Assembly (NCBI RefSeq): GCF_022701195.1
Contig: NZ_CP078089.1
Location: 868,001 to 932,000 of the forward strand
Source of the DNA: Allobaculum mucilyticum
Lineage (GTDB): Bacteria; Bacillota_I; Bacilli_A; Erysipelotrichales; Erysipelotrichaceae
DNA length: 64,000 nt
Direction of reading: 5' to 3'
Shown here: piece after piece, positions 28,121-37,175 of the stretch
Layout: every line of letters begins with the position of its first letter
Numbering within the stretch: position 1 is the first letter of the stretch
Program-made: the position numbers and the translations under genes
The notes under the pieces: model-generated
The model's database searches: none
Told to the model about the DNA's origin: nothing
Seen by the model: only the letters and a program-made list of their open reading frames with translations

Positions 28121-29572
28121 TCAGTCTTCTTCAGACTGTGTGATTGTAAAGGTTCGAAACGGAACGATTCTTGCTTCCATCGCTTCTGTGCTTTCCAGAT
28201 GCAGATCCTTCTGAGAATCGTATACGCGGGTTGTAAAGACCGCTTCTCCATGGTTGATGAAAATTTCCAGCGATGAAGTATCACTGAAAATATCGATCGA
28301 GTCTACCTGGCCTGTTCTTGCATGGCGAACCTGGCGTCCAAATCCGCTCTCTTTCATCGAAAGAGTCACCAGACCATCTTTGCAGCAAAGCGTTACATCT
28401 TTGCGCAGTGCAAGACTCCAGTTTTCAGTCTGGGGTTTGAGCTGAATTTCGCAGACCGGAGAAGGCAGAATCACAGGCTGATCTGGTTTAAGCATCAGAT
28501 TCTGCGTCTGATCACGCTCTCCAAGAGCGAAGATTTCTTCAATCGGATACTGCAGAAGCTTTCCGTCTTTTACAGACAGTCTTCTTGGAAGGGTCAGTGC
28601 ATGCTGCCAGCCGCTTTCTGTCTCCCGGTTTTTGTAGTCGACATCCGGAAGGCCCATCCAGCCGACCAGAATGCGTCTGCCACTTTCATCAATAAATGTC
28701 TGGGGAGCATAGAAATCGAAACCGTGATCAAGAGCCCGGAAATCATGGGCCTTCATCGGCCGATCGTCTGATGGCTTGCCATCGACAATGAAATATCCGG
28801 AAGGATAGAGGTTTTCGAATTCAACACCCTGCTGCGGCTGTCCCTGCAGACAGGTCAGCAGAAACTGATGTCCATCCAGTTCAAGAAGATCCGGACACTC
28901 CCACATATACCCATAATCAGTATCGCCGATGATCTCATTTTCCAGATTCCAGTTGTCCAGATCCTCGCTTTTATAAATCAGGACCTTTCCTCTGGAGTCT
29001 CTCGTACGGGCACCAAGAACCATCCGGTACTGTCCGTCTTCTTTCCAGACTTTCGGATCTCTCACATGACAGCTGAGATCTTCCGGATAGTCGCTGTTCT
29101 TTAAAAGAGTCGTCCGGTTGCTCAGATGAACGGCATCTTCTGAATCGACCCGGATCGTCCAGTGCTGTCTGCCTTCGTTGATGTAATCGTAATTGCCGGG
29201 AAGCTTGCGGTTGCCAGTATAGAAATAGCGGATAGCTCCGTCATCGCAAACAAGCGCGCTTCCTGAGTACACACCGCCCTCATCCAGCAGCGTTTCCGGA
29301 AAGAGAGCTACCGGTTCTTCCTGGTAGTCGATCCAGTTTTTCGTTGAGTAATGTCCCCATCCTTTTTTGCCCGTTCCTTCCGGATTCTCCGGAGCGAACT
29401 GGTAGTAAATGTGATAGGTTCCGTCGTTCTGGCACAGGCCGTTGGGATCGTTGAGCCAGCCGACTGGCGGCATCAGATGAAAACAAAGGCGATCAGGGCT
29501 TTTCGCGGCCTCTGATCGCTTGCCTTCGCCCATTGCCTGTAAAAAACGTTCTTTTACAGAAGCAAAGTGCAT
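28121..29572 (-). CDS. scrB: Sucrose-6-phosphate hydrolase (GH32)
   Basis: ScrB cleaves sucrose-6-phosphate, the product of PTS uptake, into glucose-6-phosphate and fructose. The 483-residue protein has the GH32 catalytic set: nucleophile Asp in WLNDPNGLCQNDG near residue 40, transition-state stabiliser in HVRDPKVW near 170, and acid/base Glu in MWECPDL near 223. The C-terminal beta-sandwich follows, with the SLEIFINHGEAVFTTR motif. AAAGGAGAATT precedes the ATG. It sits directly after scrA. Confidence 0.96.
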   Translation of the reverse strand: MHFASVKERFLQAMGEGKRSEAAKSPDRLCFHLMPPVGWLNDPNGLCQNDGTYHIYYQFAPENPEGTGKKGWGHYSTKNWIDYQEEPVALFPETLLDEGGVYSGSALVCDDGAIRYFYTGNRKLPGNYDYINEGRQHWTIRVDSEDAVHLSNRTTLLKNSDYPEDLSCHVRDPKVWKEDGQYRMVLGARTRDSRGKVLIYKSEDLDNWNLENEIIGDTDYGYMWECPDLLELDGHQFLLTCLQGQPQQGVEFENLYPSGYFIVDGKPSDDRPMKAHDFRALDHGFDFYAPQTFIDESGRRILVGWMGLPDVDYKNRETESGWQHALTLPRRLSVKDGKLLQYPIEEIFALGERDQTQNLMLKPDQPVILPSPVCEIQLKPQTENWSLALRKDVTLCCKDGLVTLSMKESGFGRQVRHARTGQVDSIDIFSDTSSLEIFINHGEAVFTTRVYDSQKDLHLESTEAMEARIVPFRTFTITQSEED

Positions 29573-29621
29573 ATGAATTCTCCTTTATGTCTGGATATTT
29601 CTGGTTTTCTGAAGTTCCGGC

Positions 29622-31589
29622 CTATGCCTTTGTCTTCATCATTTTCTCACCGGCTGCGATCGTACCGGAAGTCAGACATTCAAATGGGACTTTATTTGTG
29701 ATGATCACCGGAGTCTGTACGGACAGACCGGCTGCGCGGATGGCATCCAGGTCAGCTTCAATCATCAGATCGCCGGCTTTCAGCTTCTCGCCGTTCTGTA
29801 CATGAGCGGTAAACGGCTTGCCGTCCAGGCTGACGGTATCCATGCCGATATGGATCAGAATTTCCGTTCCGTCTTCGGTTTTCAGACCGATGGCGTGGCG
29901 GGTTGGAAAGAGCATGACAACTTCACAGTCAGCAGGTGCATAGAAGCGGCCGTTTGCCGGATCGATGACGACGCCATTGCCCATGGCTTTGGAGCTGAAG
30001 ACTGCATCGCTGCAGGCAGTGATGTCAGAAACTTTACCGGCAACCGGTGCGCACAGAACATGATCTTCAGATTCTGTGTAGATGTGTGCTGGAACTGCTG
30101 GTTCAGCAGTCTCAGTTTTTGTTTCGGTATCTTTTTTATCTTTTTTCTTTTTGAAGGAGAAGACCGGCTTGCCGGATTCTTCCGAGCCTTCCGGATGACG
30201 TTTCATGAAGACGAAGGTCAGTGCGAAGGAGGCAGCCATGGAGATGGCCATGCCGATGAAGTAATTGCCCCAGCTTTTCGGGTCAATCGAGATGAAGCCA
30301 GGCAGACCGGCTGTTCCAAGTGCAAGAGCCAGTGTATGCGTTCCGGCAATCCAGGCAGAGCCGCAGGCCGAACCGATGATTGCGGCGATGAACGGCCAGC
30401 GAAGTTTCAGTGTGACACCGAACATTGCCGGTTCAGTAATGCCAAGAAGAGCGGAGATTCCGGATGCGGTGCAGAGGGATTTCATTTTTTCGTTTTTGGT
30501 CAGGAACAGAACGGCAAGAACAGCTGCGCCCTGAGCGACGTTGTTCATAGCGGCGATCGGGAAGATGAAGGATCCGCCAGTTGTTTCAGCAGCTGCGATG
30601 AGCTGAGTTTCAATTGCGATAAAGGAATGGTGCATGCCGGTCATTGTGATCGGTGCATAGAGCAGACCGAAGATGGCACCGCCGATCATTCCAAGAGAGC
30701 CGTACAGCCAGCTCAGTCCGACTGCGAGCAGGTCGCCTGCAGAACGCATGACTGGTCCGACGATGGTGAATGTCAGCAAAGAGGTGATCAGAAGCGAGAG
30801 CATCGGTGTGCTCAGGTTGTCGAGCCAGCTTGGCGTATGTTTGTGCAGGAAGATTTCAATCTTGGAAAGAATCCAGGCAACAGCCAGAACCGGAAGAACG
30901 GTTCCCTGATAGCCGACCGACTGGACTTCCAGTCCGAGAATGTTCCAGGTTGGCAGCGGGCTGACGCTGGCAATGGAGTAAGCGTTGAGCAGATCCGGAT
31001 GAACCATGACCATGCCCATTGCGGCACCCAGATACGGGTTGCCGCCAAACTTTTTAGCGGCTGAGAAGCCAAGAAGTACGGGCAGGAAGGTGAACGGTGC
31101 AGAGGCGCACATGTTGATGAAGGTTGCCAGGCCCGCAAACTGCGGTGCCATGTCAATCAGCGATTTGCCCGGAGCAAACAGACCGACTGCAGTCAGCACG
31201 TTGTTGATACCCATCAGCAGACCGCCGGCAACGATTGCCGGAATGATCGGTACGAAGATGTCGGACAGACCCTTAACCGCCCGGGTCAGCCAGCTTCCTT
31301 CTTTCTTCGCAGGTTCTTCCGAAACTGCTCCGCCATTGCCAAGGCCTGTCTGTTTGAGGACTTCGTCGGTAACGAGGTTGACTGTACCGCTTCCGAGAAT
31401 GACCTGCTGCTGATCGTTGGCCAGGAAGACGCCCTTGACCTGGTCTACATCTTCAAGTTTTTTCGTGTCGACTTTTCCGTAGTCTTTCAGACGCAGTCTC
31501 AGCCGCGTCGCGCAGTGCATTGCAGAGATGATGTTTTCTTTTCCGCCGACATCCTTAATGATCTCGGCTGCAATCTTTGCGTAATCCAT
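29622..31589 (-). CDS. scrA: PTS sucrose-specific transporter, EIIBCA
   Basis: A 655-residue three-domain PTS permease that imports sucrose and phosphorylates it. EIIB occupies residues 1-85 with the phospho-Cys in SAMHCATRLRLRL. EIIC (about 105-460) has ten or so membrane helices (GITEPAMFGVTLKLRWPF loop). After a Lys-rich linker, EIIA (about 490-655) carries the phospho-His in TEILIHIGMDTVSLDG. The ATG at 31589 (MDYAKIAAEIIKDVGG) is chosen since EIIB starts there and AAGGAAATC precedes it; the frame is open upstream through the promoter. Sucrose specificity is inferred from the scrB-scrK-scrR neighbours. Confidence 0.94.
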   Translation of the reverse strand: MDYAKIAAEIIKDVGGKENIISAMHCATRLRLRLKDYGKVDTKKLEDVDQVKGVFLANDQQQVILGSGTVNLVTDEVLKQTGLGNGGAVSEEPAKKEGSWLTRAVKGLSDIFVPIIPAIVAGGLLMGINNVLTAVGLFAPGKSLIDMAPQFAGLATFINMCASAPFTFLPVLLGFSAAKKFGGNPYLGAAMGMVMVHPDLLNAYSIASVSPLPTWNILGLEVQSVGYQGTVLPVLAVAWILSKIEIFLHKHTPSWLDNLSTPMLSLLITSLLTFTIVGPVMRSAGDLLAVGLSWLYGSLGMIGGAIFGLLYAPITMTGMHHSFIAIETQLIAAAETTGGSFIFPIAAMNNVAQGAAVLAVLFLTKNEKMKSLCTASGISALLGITEPAMFGVTLKLRWPFIAAIIGSACGSAWIAGTHTLALALGTAGLPGFISIDPKSWGNYFIGMAISMAASFALTFVFMKRHPEGSEESGKPVFSFKKKKDKKDTETKTETAEPAVPAHIYTESEDHVLCAPVAGKVSDITACSDAVFSSKAMGNGVVIDPANGRFYAPADCEVVMLFPTRHAIGLKTEDGTEILIHIGMDTVSLDGKPFTAHVQNGEKLKAGDLMIEADLDAIRAAGLSVQTPVIITNKVPFECLTSGTIAAGEKMMKTKA

Positions 31590-31689
31590 GATTTCCTTAT
31601 CATCGGTCCCCCGACCGTTTCCTTTCTTTTTTCTCTTTCTCTTTTCTGTTCTCTTTTCTGTTGATTCCTTTGGGGGAAGTTCTGATTGC

Positions 31690-31718
31690 ATTCTAATGTG
31701 GTACCGGTTCCATGTCAA
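31690..31718 (-). promoter_or_regulatory. Promoter of the scr operon
   Basis: Minus strand TTGACA - 17 bp - TAGAAT, near-consensus in both boxes and spacing. The start point would give a leader of about 95 nt before scrA. Confidence 0.85.
31700..31711. promoter_or_regulatory. Candidate ScrR operator A (in the promoter spacer)
   Basis: GGTACCGGTTCC, an imperfect palindrome with central CG lying exactly between the -35 and -10 of the scr promoter, where a bound repressor would block RNA polymerase. Confidence 0.6.
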
Positions 31719-31737
31719 CGACATTTCTGAAATTTAT

Positions 31738-31749
31738 GGTATCGATTTC
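31738..31749. promoter_or_regulatory. Candidate ScrR operator B
   Basis: GGTATCGATTTC, 20 bp upstream of the scr -35. It shares an 11-mer (TATGGTATCGA) in inverted form with site C at 31889. Confidence 0.5.
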
Positions 31750-31888
31750 ACACATTTTAAAAAACACGCTGTTTCAGGCTCTTTTTCTCTGTTTTCCTGG
31801 AGAAAAGCGGATTCAACCTGCTAAAGCAATCGGTTTCAGATGATTTTCCCATGGACTCTGGATCTCCTGGTTTTTCATTTCTTTGTAT

Positions 31889-31900
31889 GGTTTCGATACC
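31889..31900. promoter_or_regulatory. Candidate ScrR operator C
   Basis: GGTTTCGATACC, close to a perfect palindrome, about 150 bp from site B and in a position suited to repressor looping. Confidence 0.5.
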
Positions 31901-31979
31901 ATAAATATGGTCTTTTTTATGCCCATCCCAGCCCGCTGCGCTCCCTCACTGCTCCCGATCATGCGCTTTTGCAGACATG

Positions 31980-32016
31980 CAAAAAGCGGATCCGCGCATT
32001 TAGCAGCAGGATCCGC
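31980..32016 (-). terminator. Terminator of the asparaginase gene
   Basis: Minus strand GCGGATCC - 15-base loop - GGATCCGC followed by TTTTT. Confidence 0.88.
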
Positions 32017-32060
32017 TCCGTTAAAGGAAAAATGAAAATGTAAACGTCTGAAGAGTTCAT

Positions 32061-33068
32061 CTAGTATTCAAGGAACAGCCGGCGCAGCTCTTCTTTTGAA
32101 CAGCTGCTGCTCAGGCCCATCTGCAGAAGAATTCTCGCTTTATGCGGAGAAAGCCGGTGTGCCGGAATGGTCTTTTCTTTCGGGTCAAAGACTGGTGAAT
32201 CAAATGCGGCTCCTTCGATCAGCCGGCTTGCGCGGATAATCGTGCATGGGCCTTCATACGATTCAATGATGTCTTCGATTTCACTCGAATAGTTGCCGGA
32301 TCCGCTGCCGGCAAGGACAACGCCATCATAGCGTTCAAGCATATAGCGAAGCAGCTCTGGATCGCTCTGCGCATGGACATAGAAGATTTCCACGCTGGCA
32401 AGCTTTTCAGGGATCGGGCAGGAGAATCTGGAATAGAAGGTATGTCTGCGGTAAGGCGAATGAATCAGATAAACCCGTCCATCCTGCATATAGCCGATCG
32501 GACCCGGATCGCCGACTTCAAAAGCATCCGTTTTAATGGAATTGACCTTCGTCAGATCGCGTCCGGAATAAATCGTATCGCTCAGTACCGCAAGAACGCC
32601 CATCTTAGCTGCTTTGCAATCTGCAGCAAGAGCGACTGCCTGATAGAGATTCATCGGCCCGTCTGCACTGGCCGCCGTTGCCGGACGCATGGCTCCAGTC
32701 ATGACAACCGGCTTGGTGACATTGAGCACCAGGTTGAGGAAAAAGGCCGTTTCTTCCAGAGTATCGGTTCCATGCGTAATGACGATACCGTCAATTGACG
32801 GATCCTGTTCAAAGCGCTCTGCAGCCGACTTGATTGCACAGAGATCTTCCATGGAAATGTCATTGGAGTCTTTGGAGCAGACGGTTTCAAGATGCAGGTC
32901 CGCCAGTTCTTCGATCTGCGGAATTGAGCTCAGAATCGACTGAACCGAAAGCGTGCCGGCTTTATACAGACCAGCCTCTCCGATTTTTCCGGATCCGGCG
33001 ATTGTTCCGCCTGTCGCAATTACGGCGATTCTCTTTTTCCTGCTCATGACGGCATTCTCATGTTCCAT
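32061..33068 (-). CDS. L-asparaginase
   Basis: Hydrolyses asparagine to aspartate and ammonia. The 335-residue protein has the first catalytic Thr in IAVIATGGTIAGS near residue 20 and the second in IVITHGTDTLEETAFF near 100, with the Lys-substituted GAMRP loop after it. No signal peptide is present, so it should be cytoplasmic, although the sequence looks closer to the type II (AnsB-like) group. The ATG at 33068 follows AAAGGATGATCC; a second ATG at 33047 is possible and would remove seven polar residues. The gene stands alone. Confidence 0.94.
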   Translation of the reverse strand: MEHENAVMSRKKRIAVIATGGTIAGSGKIGEAGLYKAGTLSVQSILSSIPQIEELADLHLETVCSKDSNDISMEDLCAIKSAAERFEQDPSIDGIVITHGTDTLEETAFFLNLVLNVTKPVVMTGAMRPATAASADGPMNLYQAVALAADCKAAKMGVLAVLSDTIYSGRDLTKVNSIKTDAFEVGDPGPIGYMQDGRVYLIHSPYRRHTFYSRFSCPIPEKLASVEIFYVHAQSDPELLRYMLERYDGVVLAGSGSGNYSSEIEDIIESYEGPCTIIRASRLIEGAAFDSPVFDPKEKTIPAHRLSPHKARILLQMGLSSSCSKEELRRLFLEY

Positions 33069-33135
33069 CCTGGATCATCCTTTCTGCTGGTACTAACCCT
33101 TTATATTCTCTGGTTTTTATTCTCTGATTTTCTGT

Positions 33136-33165
33136 CCGGTTATGCACAGATCTGTAAATAACCGG
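33136..33165. promoter_or_regulatory. Nested dyad upstream of the asparaginase gene
   Basis: CCGGTTAT and ATAACCGG flank an inner perfect palindrome ACAGATCTGT. It lies 68 bp before the asparaginase ATG and may be a regulator site or an RNA hairpin. The regulator is unknown. Confidence 0.5.
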
Positions 33166-33270
33166 TTTTCTGTTATTCGATAAAAAGGTTTTTTCGTTGA
33201 AAAAGTCAGCTTAAACAAATCAAATCAGGATACATTTGTAATCCTATATATACATCTTTATGATGTAGAT

Positions 33271-33308
33271 TTGTAAGCGTTGCAATGGATTTTTATCGAT
33301 TGTATACT
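33271..33308 (+). promoter_or_regulatory. Promoter of the kinase-like/DUF362 unit with cre-like site
   Basis: TTGCAA - 17 bp - TATACT. TTGTAAGCGTTGCAA at 33271-33285 overlaps the -35 and resembles LacI/CcpA operators (it deviates from the cre consensus at two 3' positions). A separate TACATC/GATGTA repeat lies just upstream at 33251-33267. Confidence 0.5.
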
Positions 33309-33484
33309 GAACTTGCAGCGGCTTATAGCAGATCTGTACAGAAAAGGGCTTTTTATTCATGCTGATCTGTTCTGCATGTTCGCAGTCTTAATCCTTTTCT
33401 TCAGATCCAGACCGATTTCCATCCTGCAAAGACAGGTTTTCTTTCCTGTCGTGCAGGGATGTATGACGAACAGGAGGCGAGCAC

Positions 33485-34135
33485 ATGAACAGCCAGAATT
33501 CTGCATTCAGACATGCCGATGTTCTTCAGCCTGAAACAACAGTTCATGCCGGTACCATGATTGCCAATCTTCTCAAGCAGCTCGATGAACAGACAGACAG
33601 TGAAAAGATGCTTGTCTGTGCAATCGACGGGCGCTCCGCTTCCGGCAAGAGTACGCTGGCAAAGGCTGCATCTGTCTTTTTCGACAATGCAATGATCATC
33701 CATCTTGATGATTTCTTTCTTCAGCCTCACCAGCGCACACAGCAGCGTCTGGACCAGCCAGGTCAGAACATTGACCATGAACGGCTCCGTGCTGAACTGC
33801 TTGAACCGCTGATGAACGGCAAAACCGGATTGTACCGTAAATACGACTGCAAGCGCAACAAAATGACAGAGGGCTTCTCTGTCCATCCGGTCCGTTTTCT
33901 GTTTCTTGAAGGGACCTACTCTTTAAACGATGAACTTCTCGACTACAGCGATCTGCGCATCTTTACAACCTGCTCTCCCTCACGCCAGCGCGAGAGGCTG
34001 ATCGGCCGTAATGGATACTCGACGCTTGAGGAATTCGAGAAGAAGTGGATCCCGCTTGAAGAATACTATTTCCACATATGCAAAGTCAGCGAACGCGCTC
34101 AGCATATCTTTGTGCTGGACTGTCCGCTTACCTGA
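33485..34135 (+). CDS. Uridine-kinase-like P-loop protein
   Basis: The 216-residue protein has a Walker A IDGRSASGKSTLAKA at residues 47-61, then MIIHLDDFFLQPHQR, the usual substrate-binding Asp region of uridine/pantothenate-kinase-like proteins, and late LIGRNG and FEKKWIPLEEYYF motifs. It probably phosphorylates a small nucleoside or similar alcohol; the substrate cannot be named. AGGAGGCGAGCAC precedes the ATG. The next gene starts 48 bp downstream with no terminator between, so the pair may work together. Confidence 0.82.
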   Translation: MNSQNSAFRHADVLQPETTVHAGTMIANLLKQLDEQTDSEKMLVCAIDGRSASGKSTLAKAASVFFDNAMIIHLDDFFLQPHQRTQQRLDQPGQNIDHERLRAELLEPLMNGKTGLYRKYDCKRNKMTEGFSVHPVRFLFLEGTYSLNDELLDYSDLRIFTTCSPSRQRERLIGRNGYSTLEEFEKKWIPLEEYYFHICKVSERAQHIFVLDCPLT

Positions 34136-34183
34136 AGATTCAACAGCCACCTGACAGCTTCTGCTGTCTCGAAAGGAGAAAAA

Positions 34184-35089
34184 ATGGCTAAATCGAAGGT
34201 TTACTTCACTTCCAACACTGGAAGAGATTCGCTGGTCCGTCTTTATGACCGACTCGGCAAAGAACTCAAAGGCAACGTTGCAGTTAAGGTTCACACCGGT
34301 GAAGCCGGAAACCAGAACTTCCTGCGTCCTGAGTTCGTAAAGCCGATCGTTGACCGTGTAAACGGAACGATCGTAGAATGCAACACAGCCTATGGCCATG
34401 ATATGGGCGGACATCGCTTCAACACTCTCGAGCACGAACAGGTACTCAAAGAACACGGCTGGACTGAAAACTTCGATGTAGAAATTCTCGATGCTGCCGG
34501 ACCGGATCTGGAACTCGAAATCCCGAACGGAAAAATCATTCAGAAAAACTACGTTGGACGCGACATTGACAAATACAACTCCATGCTCGTTATGACCCAC
34601 TTCAAAGGACATCCCATGGGCGGTTTTGGCGGATCGCTCAAACAGCTCTCGATCGGCTGCGCCTCTTCCGGCGGCAAATGCTGGATCCACTCCACCGGTC
34701 AGACAACTTCCATGAAAGACTGCTGGACGCTCCCTGTCAAACAGGACGAATTCCTTGAAGCCATGGCTGATGCAGCTGAATCTGTAGACAAGTACTTCAA
34801 AGACAACATCGTTTACCTCAACGCAATGGTTAACCTTTCCGTTGACTGCGACTGCTGCCACGTTGCAGAAGACCCCTGCATGAAAGACATCGGCATTCTC
34901 ATTTCCGAAGATCCAGTTGCCATCGATCAGGCCTGCATCGACCTCATTTACAACTCCAAGGATCCAGGAAGAGATCACTTTGTTGAGCGCGTTGAACGTC
35001 AGAACGGCCGTCATATCCTCGATGCCGCTGAAGCACTTGGCTTCGGCAGCCGTGACTACGAACTGATCAACATCGACGAAGAGAAATAG
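34184..35089 (+). CDS. DUF362 domain protein
   Basis: A 301-residue protein of the DUF362 family (KVYFTSNTGRDSLVRLYDRL start, VAVKVHTGE, VECNTAYGHDMGG, MTHFKGHPMGGFGGSLKQLSIGCASSGGKCWIHS, DPVAIDQACIDL). Several Cys are grouped late (DCDCCHVAEDPC). Many DUF362 proteins carry an added 4Fe-4S ferredoxin domain; here the classical CxxCxxCxxxC repeat is absent although Cys-rich loops remain. Function is unknown. GAAAGGAG precedes the ATG, codons are those of a well-expressed gene, and two strong terminators follow. Confidence 0.85.
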   Translation: MAKSKVYFTSNTGRDSLVRLYDRLGKELKGNVAVKVHTGEAGNQNFLRPEFVKPIVDRVNGTIVECNTAYGHDMGGHRFNTLEHEQVLKEHGWTENFDVEILDAAGPDLELEIPNGKIIQKNYVGRDIDKYNSMLVMTHFKGHPMGGFGGSLKQLSIGCASSGGKCWIHSTGQTTSMKDCWTLPVKQDEFLEAMADAAESVDKYFKDNIVYLNAMVNLSVDCDCCHVAEDPCMKDIGILISEDPVAIDQACIDLIYNSKDPGRDHFVERVERQNGRHILDAAEALGFGSRDYELINIDEEK

Positions 35090-35164
35090 TTTCAGTTTCC
35101 AGTTCATTGCTGGAACAGACACTGACCCCGGCTTAAACGCCTGGCTTAGCAGATAAAAATTCAG

Positions 35165-35214
35165 TTTCCGCGTGTTCAGGACAAATCAATCCTGAGCATG
35201 GGGAAGCTTTTTTT
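35165..35214 (+). terminator. Terminator 1 after the DUF362 gene
   Basis: TTTCC..GTGTTCAGGA pairs with TCCTGAGCAT..GGGAA and is followed by seven T. Confidence 0.75.
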
Positions 35215-35221
35215 CATTCAT

Positions 35222-35296
35222 GGGGACCAGCGCGGCTGGCCCCCACCCTTGGTTCATGAAACGAGGGGCGGACCATTCCGCCCCGTTTTCTTTTTG
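35222..35296 (+). terminator. Terminator 2 after the DUF362 gene (tandem hairpins)
   Basis: A first hairpin GGGG-ACCAGC-GCG-GCTGG-CCCC (35222-35244) and a second GGGGCGGA-CCAT-TCCGCCCC (35265-35284) followed by TTTTCTTTTT. It marks the edge of the accessory region. Confidence 0.85.
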
Positions 35297-35297
35297 G

Positions 35298-35517
35298 ATA
35301 CGATTTCTGTGTTCAGAGCATGGTCATAAGCACGTTACACAACTATTAACCGTCGGTTAGCTCCATCTTCTGACGTAAGACTGTTTTTTTATCAGTCGCT
35401 GCTGACCCTCATAGTATCCTTGGTTAGAAGTTCTTCCCGAATATTCTGTACATTTTGTTTAGGCCGTCAGTATCCTTCTGATGAGCTTCCTGGATGCGTC
35501 AGCCCCTCTGCTCCGGG
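35298..35517. other. Non-coding boundary of the IS nest
   Basis: No gene is supported. A 13-bp dyad TAACCG-T-CGGTTA lies at 35347-35359. The sequence may hold old insertion debris. Confidence 0.35.
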
Positions 35518-35654
35518 GGTGTGTCAAATATTTTGTGTAAATCCGTTTTTGGTAGTTGAAACATTTGGCCGTTTCGTAGGATCAAAACACCTCGCCGGAC
35601 GATGAGCGAGTGAAATTTTCTGGAGCTGCCCTTTATAGCGGGCGCCCCCTGCTA
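35518..35654 (-). mobile_element. Remnant of an IS256-type right end (137 bp, inverted)
   Basis: This stretch matches the reverse complement of 41135-41271, the right end of the intact IS256-type element, with two mismatches in 137 and no gaps. It contains the terminal repeat (ATATTTTGTGTAAATCCG) but no transposase. Its inner edge coincides with the istB stop codon, which is formed by the last three shared bases. Confidence 0.93.
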
Positions 35655-36412
35655 CTCTCGTTCCAATTCTTCTGTTTTGTCTTTCAGCCGATATGAATCA
35701 CCGATGATATGTATTATCGTGCAGTGGTGCAGCAGCCGATCAAGAATCGCATTAGCCATTACTGAATCACCGAAGACCTCATCCCAGCGAGATACAGCGA
35801 TATTCGTCGTTATAATAGTCGAACTCTTTTCATATCGTTTTGAAATAAGCTGAAATAACAGCCTGGATCCTTCTATGTCTAATGGAAGAAAGCCAACTTC
35901 ATCGATGATCAGCAGTTTATATCGCGCGTAATGTTTCAGCCGCTTTTCAAGTCGATTTTCCTTCTGTGCCTCTTTAAGGTTCATCAACAGATCGTTGCAG
36001 TTTACGAAGTAGGTTGATTTTCTATTCTTGGCTGCTTCAATCCCAATAGATACAGACAGGTGGGTTTACCTACTCCGGGGGATCCAATAAATAAGATGTT
36101 TTCCTTCTTATCAATGAAGTCCAGACGCTGGAACCCTCGCATTTCTTCCTGGTTGATCGAGGGCTGAAATTCAAAGTCAAAGTCATCCATCGTTTTTAAA
36201 TACGGGAAATTTGCGACGTTAACACATCCATGAATAGCCCGTTCTTTCTTCAAGGTCATTTCAATGTCTGTCAGTTCGCAGAGTGCTCCCGTGACACTGA
36301 TTTCCTTTTTTTCGATTTTTTGAATGTACTCATCCAGATTAACTTCAATACCATGCAGGTTTAAGTCCGAGATGTTGCTCCGGAGCCGCTGGTAATACTC
36401 TGCTTCAGTCAT
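35652..36412 (-). pseudogene. istB: istB helper ATPase of the IS21-type element, frameshifted in the P-loop
   Basis: IstB is the AAA+ ATPase that aids the IstA transposase. The gene begins MTEAEYYQRLRSNISDLNLHGIE at 36412 and runs to the Walker A, where GSPGVGK is followed by a wrong frame (PTCLYLLG, stop at 36002). In the next frame the expected continuation LSVSIGIEAAKNRKSTYFVNCNDLLMNL joins the second part (LLIIDEVGFLPLD Walker B, ITTNIAVSRWDEVFGD). Adding back one base in the AAACCC run near 36066 restores GKTHLS. The protein should be inactive. It starts 1 bp after the istA stop. Confidence 0.9.
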
Positions 36413-37170
36413 GTCACTTTGCCTTTCCTTTCAGATCTTTCATTCGCTTGAGTGAGGTTTCAGCTTTTTTGCGAATCTTCTCTTCATAGTCCGACTCTGC
36501 TTCTTCAGCTTTCTTTTCAATCGACGATTTCAATCCTTCCACATAGTGTTCCGACTTATAGTTGAGCGGCTGATCCGACAATGCATGCGTGCAGACCAAT
36601 CCTGCGTTATAGTAGATTTGAAGGAAACCGTCAGTCTCAACCAACTTGACGCGCTTTCCGATATATTTCTTGGGAACAGAGTATCCGTGGCCTTTGTATG
36701 TCACCAGAAGAGTTGAAGGTACCTCCTGGGTATCTACATTCTTGAGGTAGGAGTCAAGAATGTGTCTTTTGGTTAATGGCCTCAGATGCTCTTTTTCTTT
36801 TTTCATCAGCACGTTCCTGGGCATTCCAGTCGTCCGACTGGATTCCTGGTTGATTTGGCGGTTGATGGTTTTGATTGCTTCGATCAGTTCATCCTCTGTT
36901 TCTAGCTCATTTTCATAAGGCTTAAGCCAGGATACGAATCTGTTGGCGGATTCACATTTACCTTTTGACTGCGGATTACGAACCTTGCACAGATGAATAG
37001 GGCCTTCTGTATCTTTTTCAAATTCGCGGATTACAGGAAGCTTCTTCTTATGTCCATGGGTCATTTTGACCACAGCACTCATATTATCCGTCTTAATTTT
37101 CACCGGTTTTCCTCCGGCTCTGTCGAACGCTTCTAATACGCATCGCATGAAGTCCTCAGTCGTTTTTGTT

Positions 37171-37175
37171 CTTGA
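37171..37175 (+). repeat. Target duplication, left, IS1182-like element
   Basis: CTTGA, repeated at 39081-39085. Removing the element and one copy restores the istA frame. Confidence 0.9.

Noticed and set aside
29802-31064. 420-codon plus-strand frame opposite scrA
   Set aside because: Antisense to scrA, whose three PTS domains are intact.
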